Below the pieces are notes generated by a model. The model was not told the origin of the DNA. It saw only the letters and a program-made list of their open reading frames with translations, and made no database searches. The position numbers and the translations under genes are program-made. A DNA stretch of 63,681 nucleotides from Rubrivivax sp. GTDB taxonomy: Bacteria > Pseudomonadota > Gammaproteobacteria > Burkholderiales > Burkholderiaceae_C. Each line of letters opens with the position of its first letter. Position 1 is the first letter of the stretch. Location: assembly GCA_019635285.1 (NCBI GenBank), contig JAHBZS010000025.1:1-63681 (forward strand), given 5' to 3'. Shown here one piece after another: positions 19,141 through 28,142 of this stretch.

Positions 19141-19536
19141 AGCAAGGGCCGCGCACAGGCCACAGCGACTGGGCGCCGGCCGCTGCGGCGCTTGCGAGGT
19201 CCGCGCCCCGCTCGGCCTTCGGCGCGACGAGACGGAGAACGCCCTGCAGGATCGCAGGCGCCAGGTCGGCGGCATACCGGGGCGAGCCCGGCGCGTTGAA
19301 GAACCCCGCGCTCTGATCAGACGCCGGCCTCGCTTCTCATTGCCACGCAGCGCGCCGGCAATCACCGGTCGCCGAATGCGACACAAACCCGGCGGTGAAA
19401 TGCGAAGAGGTGTGGGAGGCAACACTCTCCAATTGCGGCTCCGAGCTCAATCCCGACGAGATGGCCAACGGCGAGCGGAATGACAAGAGCAAGCTTGCCC
19501 GCATGGGGGTGTCCGTGCGGACAAACGCCCGAGCGC
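19141..19536. other. Intergenic stretch with a possible cysteine-rich coding remnant
   Basis: No intact gene is seen. From about 19,375 to the insertion element one + frame reads as plausible protein, with CDTNPAVKCEE, ELNPDEMANGER and NDKSKLARMGV. Across the insertion point the frame would have continued as APACPRCG, a zinc-ribbon-like pair, before the element landed. It has no start codon with a ribosome site and no recognised family, so it is noted only as a possible interrupted gene. Confidence 0.3.
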
Positions 19537-19544
19537 CGGCTTGT
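19537..19544. repeat. Left target-site duplication of the IS256-family element
   Basis: The octamer CGGCTTGT directly precedes the left inverted repeat and is repeated at 20983-20990 directly after the right one. Eight-base duplications are usual for IS256-family transposition. Confidence 0.85.
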
Positions 19545-19574
19545 GGCGTTGTCCCGCTCGCTGTTGAACCGTGA
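19545..19574. repeat. Left terminal inverted repeat of the IS256-family element
   Basis: The inward sequence GGCGTTGTCCCG, a 4-base divergent spacer, then CTGTTGAAC matches the other end of the element at 20953-20982 on the opposite strand, with mismatches at the sixth base and in the spacer. Confidence 0.8.
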
Positions 19575-19600
19575 TCGGTGACGGCTCCTTGGTGGACATG

Positions 19601-20875
19601 CTACGCGGCCTTCAGAGAAGCGCCTTTGCTGGTGTCGGATCGACGGCCATCAAGGGCCTTCAGCAGAGTGCGCATCTGGCTGCAGCCGCGCAGCTTGCGC
19701 ATGCGCGAGGCGGCGTCGCTGAGCGAGCTGGCCACCCAGCGCAGCACCATCTGGCCGTCGCCCCAGCGCTTGACGTTGCGGCAGTAGCGGGCCACCGAGC
19801 TGTTGAGGTTCTCGATGGGGTTGGTCGTGCGCAGCGTTCGGTACAGCGCACCGGTGATGCCCAGCGCCTGCACCGTCAAGGTCTCCTCCAGGCCTTCGCG
19901 CAGGCTGGCCGCAGCCCCCGGATGCTTGGCCTGTAGCGAAGAGGCCAGGCGGCTGAGTTGCCGGCGCGCCAGATCGGCGTCCGCCACCGACCAGGCGTCC
20001 TTCAAGGCCCGCTTGACGCTGGCGTGCATGTCTTCGGGAAGATGGTCCACGACGTTGCGGCGCTTGTGCTCCTGGCAGCGCTGCACGATCGCCAGGCCGC
20101 CGAAGGTCTGCGTGATGGCCTTGCGTAGCGCCTTGCCGCCGTCGATGACCCACAGCCGCATGCGATCGGCGTGCAGCCCGCGCTCGATCAGCTCCGACAG
20201 CAGCGAGGCGACCACACGGGTGGCCTCGGTGGAGCCCTCGCGCAGCCCCAGCACATGCTTGTGGCCCTGGGCGTCGATGCCCAGCGCCAGCAGGATCACC
20301 CGGTCGCGGAAGTGGATGCCGTCGATCATCACCACCGGCAGATCGAGCTCGCCAATGGGGCGCGCAAGCCATTGCGCCAGCTGCTCCTGGCTCAACTGCA
20401 CGAAGCGGCGCGACACCGCGCTCTTGGATGCGGCTTTGGGTTTGTGGGCCAGCGGCACCGGCTGCTGCGTGCTGGCATAGCGTCGGGTCGACACGCCCGC
20501 GGCGATGGCCGCCATCGTGGCCGCGTCCAGCGGGTCGGCGCATGCCGCCCATGCGAAGCTGGGCAGCACCAGTTCACCCTCGGACTTCGATCGTGCTCGT
20601 GGCCGGCGAACAGCGATGCGCTGGCCGCCCAGCACGACCTGGCTGGCGGTGGTGCCCCCGCGCACGGCGCGTCGAGCGGCGTCGGGCACGCCCTTGGGCC
20701 CGCACACCGTCATCCGATCGGCTTCCATCATCGCGGCCAGCACCCGCTGGACGGCCTCAATGCACAGGCCCAGGAAGGCATGGCGCACATCGCGCAGCAC
20801 GCCCTGAATGGGCAGCGAGATCTGAACCTGCGCAGCAGGCATGGCCCGCAACGCGGGCTTCGTGTAAGACTTCAT
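19601..20875 (-). CDS. IS256-family transposase
   Basis: A 424-aa mutator-type transposase. The catalytic triad is visible: Asp in VVMIDGIHFRDR, Asp in LWVIDGGKALR and Glu in TNPIENLNS. The CQEHKRRNVVDHLP segment with its conserved Cys/His is typical of the family. The start ATG 20875 (MKSYTKP) has AAGGAG eight bases upstream; a longer frame to 20914 runs into the leader hairpin and is rejected. It catalyses copy-paste or circle-mediated transposition of its own element and appears intact. Confidence 0.93.
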   Translation of the reverse strand: MKSYTKPALRAMPAAQVQISLPIQGVLRDVRHAFLGLCIEAVQRVLAAMMEADRMTVCGPKGVPDAARRAVRGGTTASQVVLGGQRIAVRRPRARSKSEGELVLPSFAWAACADPLDAATMAAIAAGVSTRRYASTQQPVPLAHKPKAASKSAVSRRFVQLSQEQLAQWLARPIGELDLPVVMIDGIHFRDRVILLALGIDAQGHKHVLGLREGSTEATRVVASLLSELIERGLHADRMRLWVIDGGKALRKAITQTFGGLAIVQRCQEHKRRNVVDHLPEDMHASVKRALKDAWSVADADLARRQLSRLASSLQAKHPGAAASLREGLEETLTVQALGITGALYRTLRTTNPIENLNSSVARYCRNVKRWGDGQMVLRWVASSLSDAASRMRKLRGCSQMRTLLKALDGRRSDTSKGASLKAA

Positions 20876-20881
20876 CTTGGT

Positions 20882-20940
20882 GGCTCCTTCGGTTGCTTGC
20901 GAGGCAACCCGCATGCTCGCGCATGCGGGTCGAAGGAGCC
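20882..20940 (-). promoter_or_regulatory. Branched RNA structure in the transposase leader, covering the ribosome site
   Basis: A 10-base outer stem (20882-20891 with 20931-20940) encloses two hairpins: GGTTGC/GCAACC (20891-20896 with 20904-20909) and CCCGCATGC/GCATGCGGG (20908-20916 with 20921-20929). On the transposase transcript the 3' arm of the outer stem contains the GAAGGAG ribosome site. Transcripts that enter from outside would fold and hide it, the same logic known for IS10 and IS50. The pairing is seen; the regulation is inference. Confidence 0.6.
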
Positions 20941-20952
20941 GCCACCTCAGCT

Positions 20953-20982
20953 CACGCGTTCAACAGACTTCGGGACATCGCC
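20953..20982. repeat. Right terminal inverted repeat of the IS256-family element
   Basis: Read inward on the minus strand it begins GGCGATGTCCCG, then AAGT, then CTGTTGAAC, mirroring the left end at 19545-19574. Confidence 0.8.
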
Positions 20983-20990
20983 CGGCTTGT
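20983..20990. repeat. Right target-site duplication of the IS256-family element
   Basis: The octamer CGGCTTGT follows the right inverted repeat and equals the octamer at 19537-19544. Confidence 0.85.
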
Positions 20991-21005
20991 CCGCGCTGCG
21001 GGTTG

Positions 21006-22019
21006 TCACCTCACAAGCTGCTCACGGTAAAAGCGCAGGGCCTCGACACCGTTGATGCCTCGCGCATTGGCGTCGGCGACCCAACCGGCATCGAGAAACG
21101 ACCACGCCGACTTCAGTTTTTCGTTGAGGGTTTCGCTGGCAGCGTTGACCGTCACCCCGCTGTCGACTAGCCGCTGCAGTGCCCGATCACGTGCTGCATC
21201 CAGCTCCGACATGCGATCGCCGAACTGCGAACCTGCCAGCCTTGACAACGCCTTCTGGTCAGCAGCGCCTAGCGACGCCCAACGGCGGCTGTTCATGACG
21301 AGCGCGAAAGCACCGGCAGAGTTTAGATCACGAAAGGTCAGCACGCCTTTGGTGTTCGGCGCGAGGTTGAAGGCAAAGACATCAAAGGGCGTGACCACGG
21401 TGTAGGCATCGACGATGCCCTTCGAGACGAGCTCGAAGAAGCGTGACGCAGGGCCAGCCACGACGCCGGCGGTCACAGCGCCATACTGGCGAGCGGATGT
21501 GCCTGGCGACGTGGCGATCTTCACCGAACGCAGTTCCTCGAGTGTGGCGATGCAAGTCTTGACGCAGAAGTACTCCTGCCGCGGGAAAACGAAGAGCGAA
21601 AGCAGGTGCAGGCCGCTAAAGCGATCGTCGTTCTGGAAGTAGCGCTCGTGCGTCACCCACAGTGCCCTGGACATCGTCGCCGCACTGGCCGCCGGTCCCG
21701 GCAGTTCTGTCAACAGTTCAGGCTGCATACGCTTGGGAACGACACCGGCGTACTGCAGGGCAATGTCGGCAACGCCACTCTTGACCATGTCCAGCTGACC
21801 CGGCGGTGGCGCCAAGCTCGCGGTCGCAAACTCGATGATGACGCGCCCTTCGGTCGCCGCTTCGACATCCCTGGCCCAAGGCACCAGCACCTTGCTGTAC
21901 AAGGGATGAGCCGAAGGAAAGAAGGTACTGAACAGCAGCTTGGTCTGAGCTGCTGCCGAGAGAGTGACCGCCATGGTCATCGCGGCGATAGCGGAGCGGA
22001 TCCAGAAATTAGTCATCAC
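21006..22019 (-). CDS. TRAP transporter periplasmic receptor, DctP family (paralog 1)
   Basis: A 337-aa TRAP solute receptor with a leader ending at AAAQ, LLFSTFFPSAHPLYS, SLAPPPGQLDMV and the ligand-contact region AGVVAGPASRFFE. It is the most divergent of three paralogs in this cluster (others at 25286 and 28142) and is separated from the DctQM permease genes by a monooxygenase and a PrpD gene. It probably feeds the shared permease with a related substrate, or has been kept for a second ligand. The gene ends seven bases before the target repeat of the IS256 element. Confidence 0.92.
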   Translation of the reverse strand: MMTNFWIRSAIAAMTMAVTLSAAAQTKLLFSTFFPSAHPLYSKVLVPWARDVEAATEGRVIIEFATASLAPPPGQLDMVKSGVADIALQYAGVVPKRMQPELLTELPGPAASAATMSRALWVTHERYFQNDDRFSGLHLLSLFVFPRQEYFCVKTCIATLEELRSVKIATSPGTSARQYGAVTAGVVAGPASRFFELVSKGIVDAYTVVTPFDVFAFNLAPNTKGVLTFRDLNSAGAFALVMNSRRWASLGAADQKALSRLAGSQFGDRMSELDAARDRALQRLVDSGVTVNAASETLNEKLKSAWSFLDAGWVADANARGINGVEALRFYREQLVR

Positions 22020-22066
22020 ACTTGTCCATTTTCATTGGGCGCGGCTGTCAAGCCCGACGCATGGCG

Positions 22067-23278
22067 TTACGCGTAGGATTCAATCTTCTGCTCTGCGGCG
22101 AGTGGATCGAAGAACCATGTCATCGACGACGGATCGCCGAACCCGTCAGCGAACTCTCGTGCCAGCCGTGGGTGCTTGCTGCAGGCAGTCATCACTTTCA
22201 GAGCGTGCGGCGGACGCGAAAGAACCGTGTTCGTGAGACTCGCGGAGCACCGCGTCGCCTCCCACACGGCATCGACGGTCGATCGTATCCAGGAGGCGTC
22301 GAAAGGCTCGCGGCCACGTGCTTGAATGGCGTCGAAAAGGATCTTCGACGTACGACTGGCGTTGTTCGAACCTTGCCCTGTGGCCGGATCGTTGAGGACG
22401 AACACGTCGCCGATGCCCAGAACACTGCGCCCTGACGGCAAGGTGCCGATTGGCTTGCGAATCGTCGGCGTCACGCGACCGGCCAGGATCCCCAGTTCGT
22501 CGGTCAGGCGCACGTTCTCGAATCGATGTGCCTCCCACGGGAAGTGGCTGCGTATCTGTTGCAAGGTCTTCTCAAGGTGATCCGCCGGATTGGATACGTC
22601 GTTCCAGTCGTCCATCGGCCCGCCAATGACGGCTTCGAGATTGACGATGTCACAAGGACCCGTCAGCGTAAGTGCCGGGAAGTGGATCAGCTCGCCAACC
22701 CCCGGGTGCACGTGGATGTTGATGCCGCCGCAGTCGCTCCGCGGCGTCATGCCGTGCAGATAGGTCAGCGCGATCGTGCGCTGCGGCTTTTCGTGCACGC
22801 TGCGCTGCGAGTCACGTTCGAAGAGTTGGCTGATCTCGCCCTTGCCGGCGGCGACAAGAACGAGTTCACTCGATGCGGCCAACCGCTCCAGGTCAGACAG
22901 GTCCGTCTCCCGGATCTCGACCTTGCCGCCGAGCTGCTCAAACGTCCGCATCCAGCGCGGCATCTTCAGTCGCTGATCAACAGACTGGCCCGGCCCCATG
23001 CGGGTGTGGAACTCCACCATGAGGCCGGCTTGCAGCGTGCCGGCGTGAGCATGGAAGCCTGTCAGTGGCGGACAGGTTTCGTCCCAGAAGGCAAGGCCGA
23101 ACTCGCGTTCGATGTCGACCGCGGGGCTGTACATTGATTGGCTGGACAGGATGCGACCGCCTTCGATTTGGTCTGCAGTGCGGTTGGACACGATGGTCAC
23201 GTCGTGACCGGCACGTGCAAGGCCGCATCCAAGTTGAAGGCCGGCATGACCGGCTCCGATGATCGTGATAGTGCGCAT
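22067..23278 (-). CDS. StyA-like FAD-dependent monooxygenase
   Basis: A 403-aa single-component-size flavoprotein oxygenase resembling the styrene/indole monooxygenase (group E) oxygenase. It has the N-terminal dinucleotide fold IIGAGHAGLQLGCGLA, a ligand-site stretch with SMYSPAVDIERE, and VLGIGDVFVLNDPATGQGSNNA for the second FAD contact. Group E enzymes need FADH2 from a reductase such as StyB; no reductase gene adjoins it, though the HpaC-like reductase at 1034 could cross-serve (inference). It lies 47 bases upstream of the TRAP receptor gene, so both may be co-transcribed. Confidence 0.85.
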   Translation of the reverse strand: MRTITIIGAGHAGLQLGCGLARAGHDVTIVSNRTADQIEGGRILSSQSMYSPAVDIEREFGLAFWDETCPPLTGFHAHAGTLQAGLMVEFHTRMGPGQSVDQRLKMPRWMRTFEQLGGKVEIRETDLSDLERLAASSELVLVAAGKGEISQLFERDSQRSVHEKPQRTIALTYLHGMTPRSDCGGINIHVHPGVGELIHFPALTLTGPCDIVNLEAVIGGPMDDWNDVSNPADHLEKTLQQIRSHFPWEAHRFENVRLTDELGILAGRVTPTIRKPIGTLPSGRSVLGIGDVFVLNDPATGQGSNNASRTSKILFDAIQARGREPFDASWIRSTVDAVWEATRCSASLTNTVLSRPPHALKVMTACSKHPRLAREFADGFGDPSSMTWFFDPLAAEQKIESYA

Positions 23279-23778
23279 GTTTCAAGCGCCGAGCCTCGGC
23301 GCGAAGTGATTGACGAAGTTCTTGCATGCCTAGCGACAACGCAACCAGGTGGCATACATCGGCAGCAATCCGACGCAGCACTTTCGGTCGAGACCTGATT
23401 CGGCGCTATGCGACAAGCGATGGCGGTATGCGCCGAGCGCAGCGTCAACACCCGCATTTGTGCGGAGCTGGTGCTGAAGATTAGGATCTCGGTGTCGGCC
23501 TCGACCTCCGTCGAGGAGCGCATCGACGACCTGCCAGGGCGCGAGCTTGGGGATCCCCAGTCCAAGCGTTATGGTGGTATCCACCGCCGACGGCAGCCCC
23601 GCCATGCCAGGGGTGCCCTGCGAAGGGAGTTCAGCATGCCCGCAATTCGTGGCCGCAATGCCGCTGCCATGCACGCGCAGAGCGACCCCATGAAGGGCAT
23701 GCCAGATCGGCGTCGGCGCCGCCGGCCGGCGCCTTGTCGAAAGGGTCTGGGTTGTCCCCGGCACAAACCACCAGGCCG
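23279..23778. other. 500-base gap, possible LysR C-terminal remnant on the minus strand
   Basis: No intact gene is supported. Around 23,525-23,600 on the minus strand a short stretch reads ITLGLGIPKLAPWQVVDALL, which resembles the C-terminal end of LysR effector domains (GLGI...W.V.D.L). Upstream and downstream of it the frame has no family match. It may be what is left of a regulator that once sat between the monooxygenase and PrpD genes. Confidence 0.3.
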
Positions 23779-25137
23779 TCATGTCCGCGCCAGGAAAATG
23801 GGCACGATCGCGGCGTCCGCGAGCGATCGGATGCACTCGCCCACACCGCGCATCTCATCGGCGGTCGCACCGCCGGCGTAGGCTGCCAGGCGGACGGCCT
23901 TGTCCTCCAGCTCCGCTCGGCTCAAGGTGTTGCCGGGGTCGCCCTTCGGTTCGTCGACGCGGCCGTGCAAGGTCCGGCCGTCGATGGTCTGGACTTCCAC
24001 CTTGCCGATCCACCGCGCTGGGTAGGCGGCGTCAACCTCCGGGTCCAGTTCCATCGTGACACGCTCGCGCACCGCCACCACCTCCGGGACACGCCAGGTC
24101 TGGTCGAACTCGGCCAGGCCGGCCCGGCCGTGCACGGCAATCAGCCCGAGCACTGTGCCCATCGAGAACTTGCTCTGGTGCACGGTCCGCGGATCTGCCA
24201 CAGGGCCAAGCACGTCGATCGCGCCCTGGTGCACCCGCGCCGTTACCCGCGCCAGGTCGGTCGCGCGCAGGTCGTGGGTCTGCATCACCAGCAGCAACGC
24301 ATCGGCCGCCGGATGGGTGTGGCGACAGGATGCGTGGAACTTGAACGAGGTCTCGGCGACGGCCCAGCGCGTGCCCATGCCTGCGTCCAGGCGGGTCGGG
24401 TCGGCGTCGCTGGACATGCCCGCAGCCATGCCTTGCGGGCCGTCCAGGATGCGCTGAGCACCGGTGAACCCGCTAGCCGCCAAGTACGCGGCCGCGAGCC
24501 CGGTGGTTGCAGCGTGCGCGGTGTGCAACTGCTTGGAGTCGGCGCCGTCCTGCAGGAAGGCCCACAGGCCGGCCGCCTGCGTTCCCGCCGATCCGAAGGC
24601 ATCACGCATCTGCACCGGCGTCAGGCGCAGCAGGCGGCCGACCGCCGCCGCCGCAGCCAAGCTGCCCGCGGTACCGGTCGTATGAAACACGCGGTAGTGC
24701 GAGCGGCCCAGGAACTCGCCGACACGAATACCCGTTTCGTAGCCGGCCACCACCGCGGCCAGCAGTTCGCGGCCGCTTGCACCGAGCGCCTGCGCGGCAG
24801 CCAGCGCGGGCGGAAACACGACCGCCGCCGGATGGAAGACCGAACCGTTGTGCACGTCGTCCTGCTCAGCAACGTGTGAGGCCGCTGCGTTGACGGCTGC
24901 CGCCACCAGCGCGCTGGTGCGGCGGCGATGGATCAGGTTCTCGGCAGCACCGTCCGCAGGGCCCATGTCCTGCCAGAACTTCGCGATCCGTTCGACGGGC
25001 GGCGCTCCCTTGCCTGCCAGCACCGAACCGAACCAGTCGAGCATCAGGTCTTCAGTCCGGCGCACGACAGTGGCAGGCAGGTCTTCGAATTGCAGTTGCG
25101 CGGCGAATGTGGCCAGCCGGCCACCAGGATCGTTCAT
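23779..25137 (-). CDS. MmgE/PrpD-family protein
   Basis: A 452-aa all-helical N-domain plus C-domain protein of the 2-methylcitrate dehydratase-like family. Family features are LMLDWFGSVLAGKGAPP, HPAAVVFPPALAAAQ with the conserved His-Pro, AFGSAGTQAAGLWAFLQDGADSK in pieces, and FKFHASCRHTHPAADAL. Members dehydrate hydroxy-tricarboxylates or isomerise aconitate-like acids; in TRAP-linked catabolic clusters they often act on unusual dicarboxylates. It is flanked by TRAP receptor genes on both sides on the same strand, supporting a shared pathway. Confidence 0.9.
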   Translation of the reverse strand: MNDPGGRLATFAAQLQFEDLPATVVRRTEDLMLDWFGSVLAGKGAPPVERIAKFWQDMGPADGAAENLIHRRRTSALVAAAVNAAASHVAEQDDVHNGSVFHPAAVVFPPALAAAQALGASGRELLAAVVAGYETGIRVGEFLGRSHYRVFHTTGTAGSLAAAAAVGRLLRLTPVQMRDAFGSAGTQAAGLWAFLQDGADSKQLHTAHAATTGLAAAYLAASGFTGAQRILDGPQGMAAGMSSDADPTRLDAGMGTRWAVAETSFKFHASCRHTHPAADALLLVMQTHDLRATDLARVTARVHQGAIDVLGPVADPRTVHQSKFSMGTVLGLIAVHGRAGLAEFDQTWRVPEVVAVRERVTMELDPEVDAAYPARWIGKVEVQTIDGRTLHGRVDEPKGDPGNTLSRAELEDKAVRLAAYAGGATADEMRGVGECIRSLADAAIVPIFLART

Positions 25138-25285
25138 GTCGGGTACCCTGCCCTCGGTGTGAAGGTGCTCAGATGACTCAGCGCGAGCGAAGCGCAGAGA
25201 CCTTCGCTGCTGCGAAAGCGCAGCCGGCTCGCTGTGTCACGCGCCGCATGCGCCGCGGCGCGCTGGCAGGCGCCCGAAGCGCTGG

Positions 25286-26311
25286 TCACTTGTCAGTGGC
25301 GACACGTTCGCGGTAGAACGTCAACGCGGCGGTTCCGTCGATGCCGCGCTTTCCGACTTCTTTGACCCACTCCTCGGAGAGAAACTCGTAGGCCTTCTTC
25401 AGGTCGGCATTGAGCTGCGGGCTGGCTTGTACCGTCTTGACGCCGCCATCGGACAGCCGCTTAAGCGCTGAGTTGATGGCCTCGTCCATCGCGCCCATGC
25501 GGGCTGCAAAGGCAGTGCCGCCCAGTGCCGTAATGGTCTTGCGGTCGGCCTCGGAGATTTCGGCCCACTTTTTCGGGTTGACCACCAGCGCAAACGAGCC
25601 GGCCGTGCCCAGATCCTTCATCTTCAGGATGCCGGTGGTGGCCGGCGCGAGGTTGAAGCTGATTACGTCCAGCGGCGTGATCGACGCGTAGGCGTCGACG
25701 ATGCCCTTGGAGACCACCTCGAAGTAGCGCACCGCCGGCCCGGCCACGACGCCCGAGGTGAGCGCACCGTACTGCTTGGCCGGCGTGCTGGGTGTAGTAG
25801 CGACCTTCATGCCCTTCATCTGGTCGATCGTGGTCGGGCAAGCCTTGACGCAGAAAAACTCCTGTGCAGGAAATACGATCAAGCCAAGCAGATGCAAGCC
25901 CTTGTAGCGGTCGTCCTTGGCGAAGTACCTCTCGTGTGTAGCCCATAACGCCTTGCTCATCGCTGCTGCACTTCCGGTGGTGCCGGGCATTTCAGTCATC
26001 AGTTCGGGCAGCAGGCGATTGGGCACCACGCCGGCGTACTGCAACGCCACGTCGGCGATCCCCTTTTGCACCATGTCGAGCTGTCCTGGGGGTGGCGCCA
26101 AGCTGGCAGAAGACATCTCTATGGTGACCCGGCCTTGGGTGGCAGTGCCGACCTCCTTGGCCCACGGCATCAGCACGTCAGCGACGATCGGATGGGTCGG
26201 CGGGAAGAAAGTCGACATAAGCAGCTTGGTCTCGGCAGCGGCAGGCAGTGCTGAGGCCAAAAGGGCAGCAGCAGCGGCGATACGGGAAAGGTAAGTCAGG
26301 ATCGAGGCCAT
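25286..26311 (-). CDS. TRAP transporter periplasmic receptor, DctP family (paralog 2)
   Basis: A 341-aa DctP-family receptor with a leader ending near PAAA, LLMSTFFPPTHPIVADV, SLAPPPGQLDMVQKGIADVA and AGVVPNRLLPEL. It closely resembles the receptor at 28142 through its whole length, clearly a tandem-type duplicate lying on the other side of the permease genes. It lies 46 bases downstream of dctM. Together the two would give the DctQM permease two alternative receptors. Confidence 0.94.
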   Translation of the reverse strand: MASILTYLSRIAAAAALLASALPAAAETKLLMSTFFPPTHPIVADVLMPWAKEVGTATQGRVTIEMSSASLAPPPGQLDMVQKGIADVALQYAGVVPNRLLPELMTEMPGTTGSAAAMSKALWATHERYFAKDDRYKGLHLLGLIVFPAQEFFCVKACPTTIDQMKGMKVATTPSTPAKQYGALTSGVVAGPAVRYFEVVSKGIVDAYASITPLDVISFNLAPATTGILKMKDLGTAGSFALVVNPKKWAEISEADRKTITALGGTAFAARMGAMDEAINSALKRLSDGGVKTVQASPQLNADLKKAYEFLSEEWVKEVGKRGIDGTAALTFYRERVATDK

Positions 26312-26357
26312 GGGTTTGTCTCCGTGAGTAGTAAATGGGTGAAGCGGTAGGGGTTGG

Positions 26358-27650
26358 CTACTTCATGAACGATGGCAGCCACAGCGCAATCTGCGGAAAC
26401 AAGACCACCAGCACCAGACAGGCGACCCCAGCGACGACAAAACCACCGACGTTGCGGAAAACCTGCCAGGACGACACGTCGGGGAGCAGACTCTTGACCA
26501 CAAGCACGTTCATGCCCACCGGTGGCGTGATGAGGCCGAGTTCGACGACGATGACGACGACGATGCCGAACCACACCGGGTCCATGCCCATGCCGGTGAC
26601 GATCGGAAAGAAGATCGGGACTGTCAGGAAGATCATTGCCAGCCCATCGAACACGCAACCGAGAATGATGTAGATGATGCAGATCGCAAAGATCACGCCC
26701 AAAGGCGGGAGGCTCAGCGATTGCACCCAGCTCGCCGCCTCGCCGGTCAGGCCGGCGATGGTCAGGAAGTTGGTGAAGATCGCCGCGCCGATCGTCACCG
26801 GCAGGAGCACGGCGGTCAACTCTGCCGACTCGACCAGGGCGTCGCGGATGTTGTTCCATGTGCCTTGTCCGCGCAGGAACAGGAAGGCGAGTCCGCCGAA
26901 GGCGCCGATGCCGGCGCTCTCGGTCGGCGTGAAGACGCCGACGTACAGGCCGCCGAAGACGAACGCGAACAGCGCCAACACCGGCAGTACGCCCTTTATG
27001 GCAGCGAAACGTTCGCCCCAACTGGCGTGCGCCACGCTGCCGGTCTTGGCCGGGGCGGTGAGCGCGGTGAAATGCACCGCGCTCATGTACAGCAGCATCA
27101 ACAGGATGCCCGGCAGTACACCCGCCGCAAACAGTTTTCCGATGTCGGTCTCGGTCAGGATGCCGTAGATCACCATTGGCACCGATGGCGGGATCAGGAT
27201 TCCAAGTGTGCCGCCAGCGGCGAGGGTGGCGCCGGCGAACGCGGGGTCGTAGCCGTAGCGGCGCATTTCGGGCGCGGCCACTCGAGTCATGGTCGCTGCG
27301 CAGGCGAGCGAACTGCCGCACACCGCGCCAAAGCCGGCGCAGGCGCCAAGCGATGCGTGCGCCAGGCCGCCGCGCAGGCCGCCCATCCAGCGCTCGGCCG
27401 CCTTGAAGAGTTCGTCGGCCAGGCGCGCCTTGAAGATGAAGGCGCCCATCAACACGAACAGCGGGATCACGGAAAGACCGTAGCTCATCCCGGTGTCGAT
27501 GGCCTGCTGCGACGCCATCGCCAGCGCCGGGTCAAGGCCGCGGTAGATCGCGAAGCCGACCACGCCGACAGCGATCATCGAGAAGCCGAGCGGAAGGCCG
27601 GCGAAGGTCAGCGCGAAGAGGACGAGGAATCCGAGCAGTGCGTTCAGCAT
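26358..27650 (-). CDS. TRAP transporter large permease, DctM family
   Basis: A 430-aa sodium-coupled large permease with about 11-12 hydrophobic helices. Family signatures include the GLPLGFSMIAVG start, LACAATMTRVAAPEMRRYGY, AAGGTLGILIPPSVPMVIYG and LITPPVGMNVLVVKS. It follows the small permease gene dctQ by 15 bases and is followed by receptor paralog 2. It is the only DctM in the window and so must serve all three receptors. Confidence 0.95.
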   Translation of the reverse strand: MLNALLGFLVLFALTFAGLPLGFSMIAVGVVGFAIYRGLDPALAMASQQAIDTGMSYGLSVIPLFVLMGAFIFKARLADELFKAAERWMGGLRGGLAHASLGACAGFGAVCGSSLACAATMTRVAAPEMRRYGYDPAFAGATLAAGGTLGILIPPSVPMVIYGILTETDIGKLFAAGVLPGILLMLLYMSAVHFTALTAPAKTGSVAHASWGERFAAIKGVLPVLALFAFVFGGLYVGVFTPTESAGIGAFGGLAFLFLRGQGTWNNIRDALVESAELTAVLLPVTIGAAIFTNFLTIAGLTGEAASWVQSLSLPPLGVIFAICIIYIILGCVFDGLAMIFLTVPIFFPIVTGMGMDPVWFGIVVVIVVELGLITPPVGMNVLVVKSLLPDVSSWQVFRNVGGFVVAGVACLVLVVLFPQIALWLPSFMK

Positions 27651-27665
27651 CGCGAGTTCTCCTGC

Positions 27666-28142
27666 TCAGTGCGCCGCGCCGCCGGTCGGCTCTGGCGGTG
27701 GCGCGAGCGTCAGCACCAGACACAGCATGGCCGTCACGGCCGACATCAGCACCATGAAGTAGGCGGCCGGGTAGACGGGCAGGTTCAGGTAGCCGATCAC
27801 GTCGCCCTGATCGCGCGCGACGCCGGCGGCGTTGAACAGGATCCACGCCATCACGGCCAGCACGACGGCGCTGCTCAGATCCAACAGTCTCTGGTGCCAG
27901 ACGCGCGCGCTGTTGCCGAGCCAACGGTCGAGCATGCCCAGCGAAATGTGTTTGCGACGGTGCGTGACCACCGGCAGACCGGTGAAGACCACCAGCACCA
28001 TCGCGTACTGCACGAGTTCGATCGCGCCGGGCAATGGGCGGCCGATGACGTAGCGGCCGGCTACATCGGCCACGACGAGTGCCATCATGCCCAGCAGCGC
28101 GAGTGCCGCCAGAGTGTCGAGCCATGCAAGGACGGTGCGCAT
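27666..28142 (-). CDS. TRAP transporter small permease, DctQ family
   Basis: A 158-aa small TRAP permease with four hydrophobic helices, VADVAGRYVIGRPLPGAIEL as the family signature and THRRKHISLGML. The start ATG 28142 shares its first base with the stop codon of the receptor gene upstream (TGATG), so the two are translationally coupled. A longer frame to 28229 lies inside that receptor gene and is rejected. Confidence 0.92.
   Translation of the reverse strand: MRTVLAWLDTLAALALLGMMALVVADVAGRYVIGRPLPGAIELVQYAMVLVVFTGLPVVTHRRKHISLGMLDRWLGNSARVWHQRLLDLSSAVVLAVMAWILFNAAGVARDQGDVIGYLNLPVYPAAYFMVLMSAVTAMLCLVLTLAPPPEPTGGAAH

Larger units (their letters stand above)
19545..20982 (-). mobile_element. 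Intact IS256-family insertion sequence
   Basis: A 1438-base element bounded by imperfect inverted repeats: the left end reads GGCGTTGTCCCGCTCG then CTGTTGAAC, and the right end, inward, GGCGATGTCCCGAAGT then CTGTTGAAC. Flanking 8-base direct repeats CGGCTTGT mark a transposition event. It carries one transposase gene with intact D, D and E residues and a structured leader. The insertion split the DNA between the VOC gene and the first TRAP receptor gene; the perfect target duplication argues that it is recent and has not recombined since. Confidence 0.9.

Noticed and set aside
23330-23836. A 168-codon minus-strand frame as a gene
   Set aside because: No start signal or family apart from a short LysR-like patch; treated as possible remnant only.
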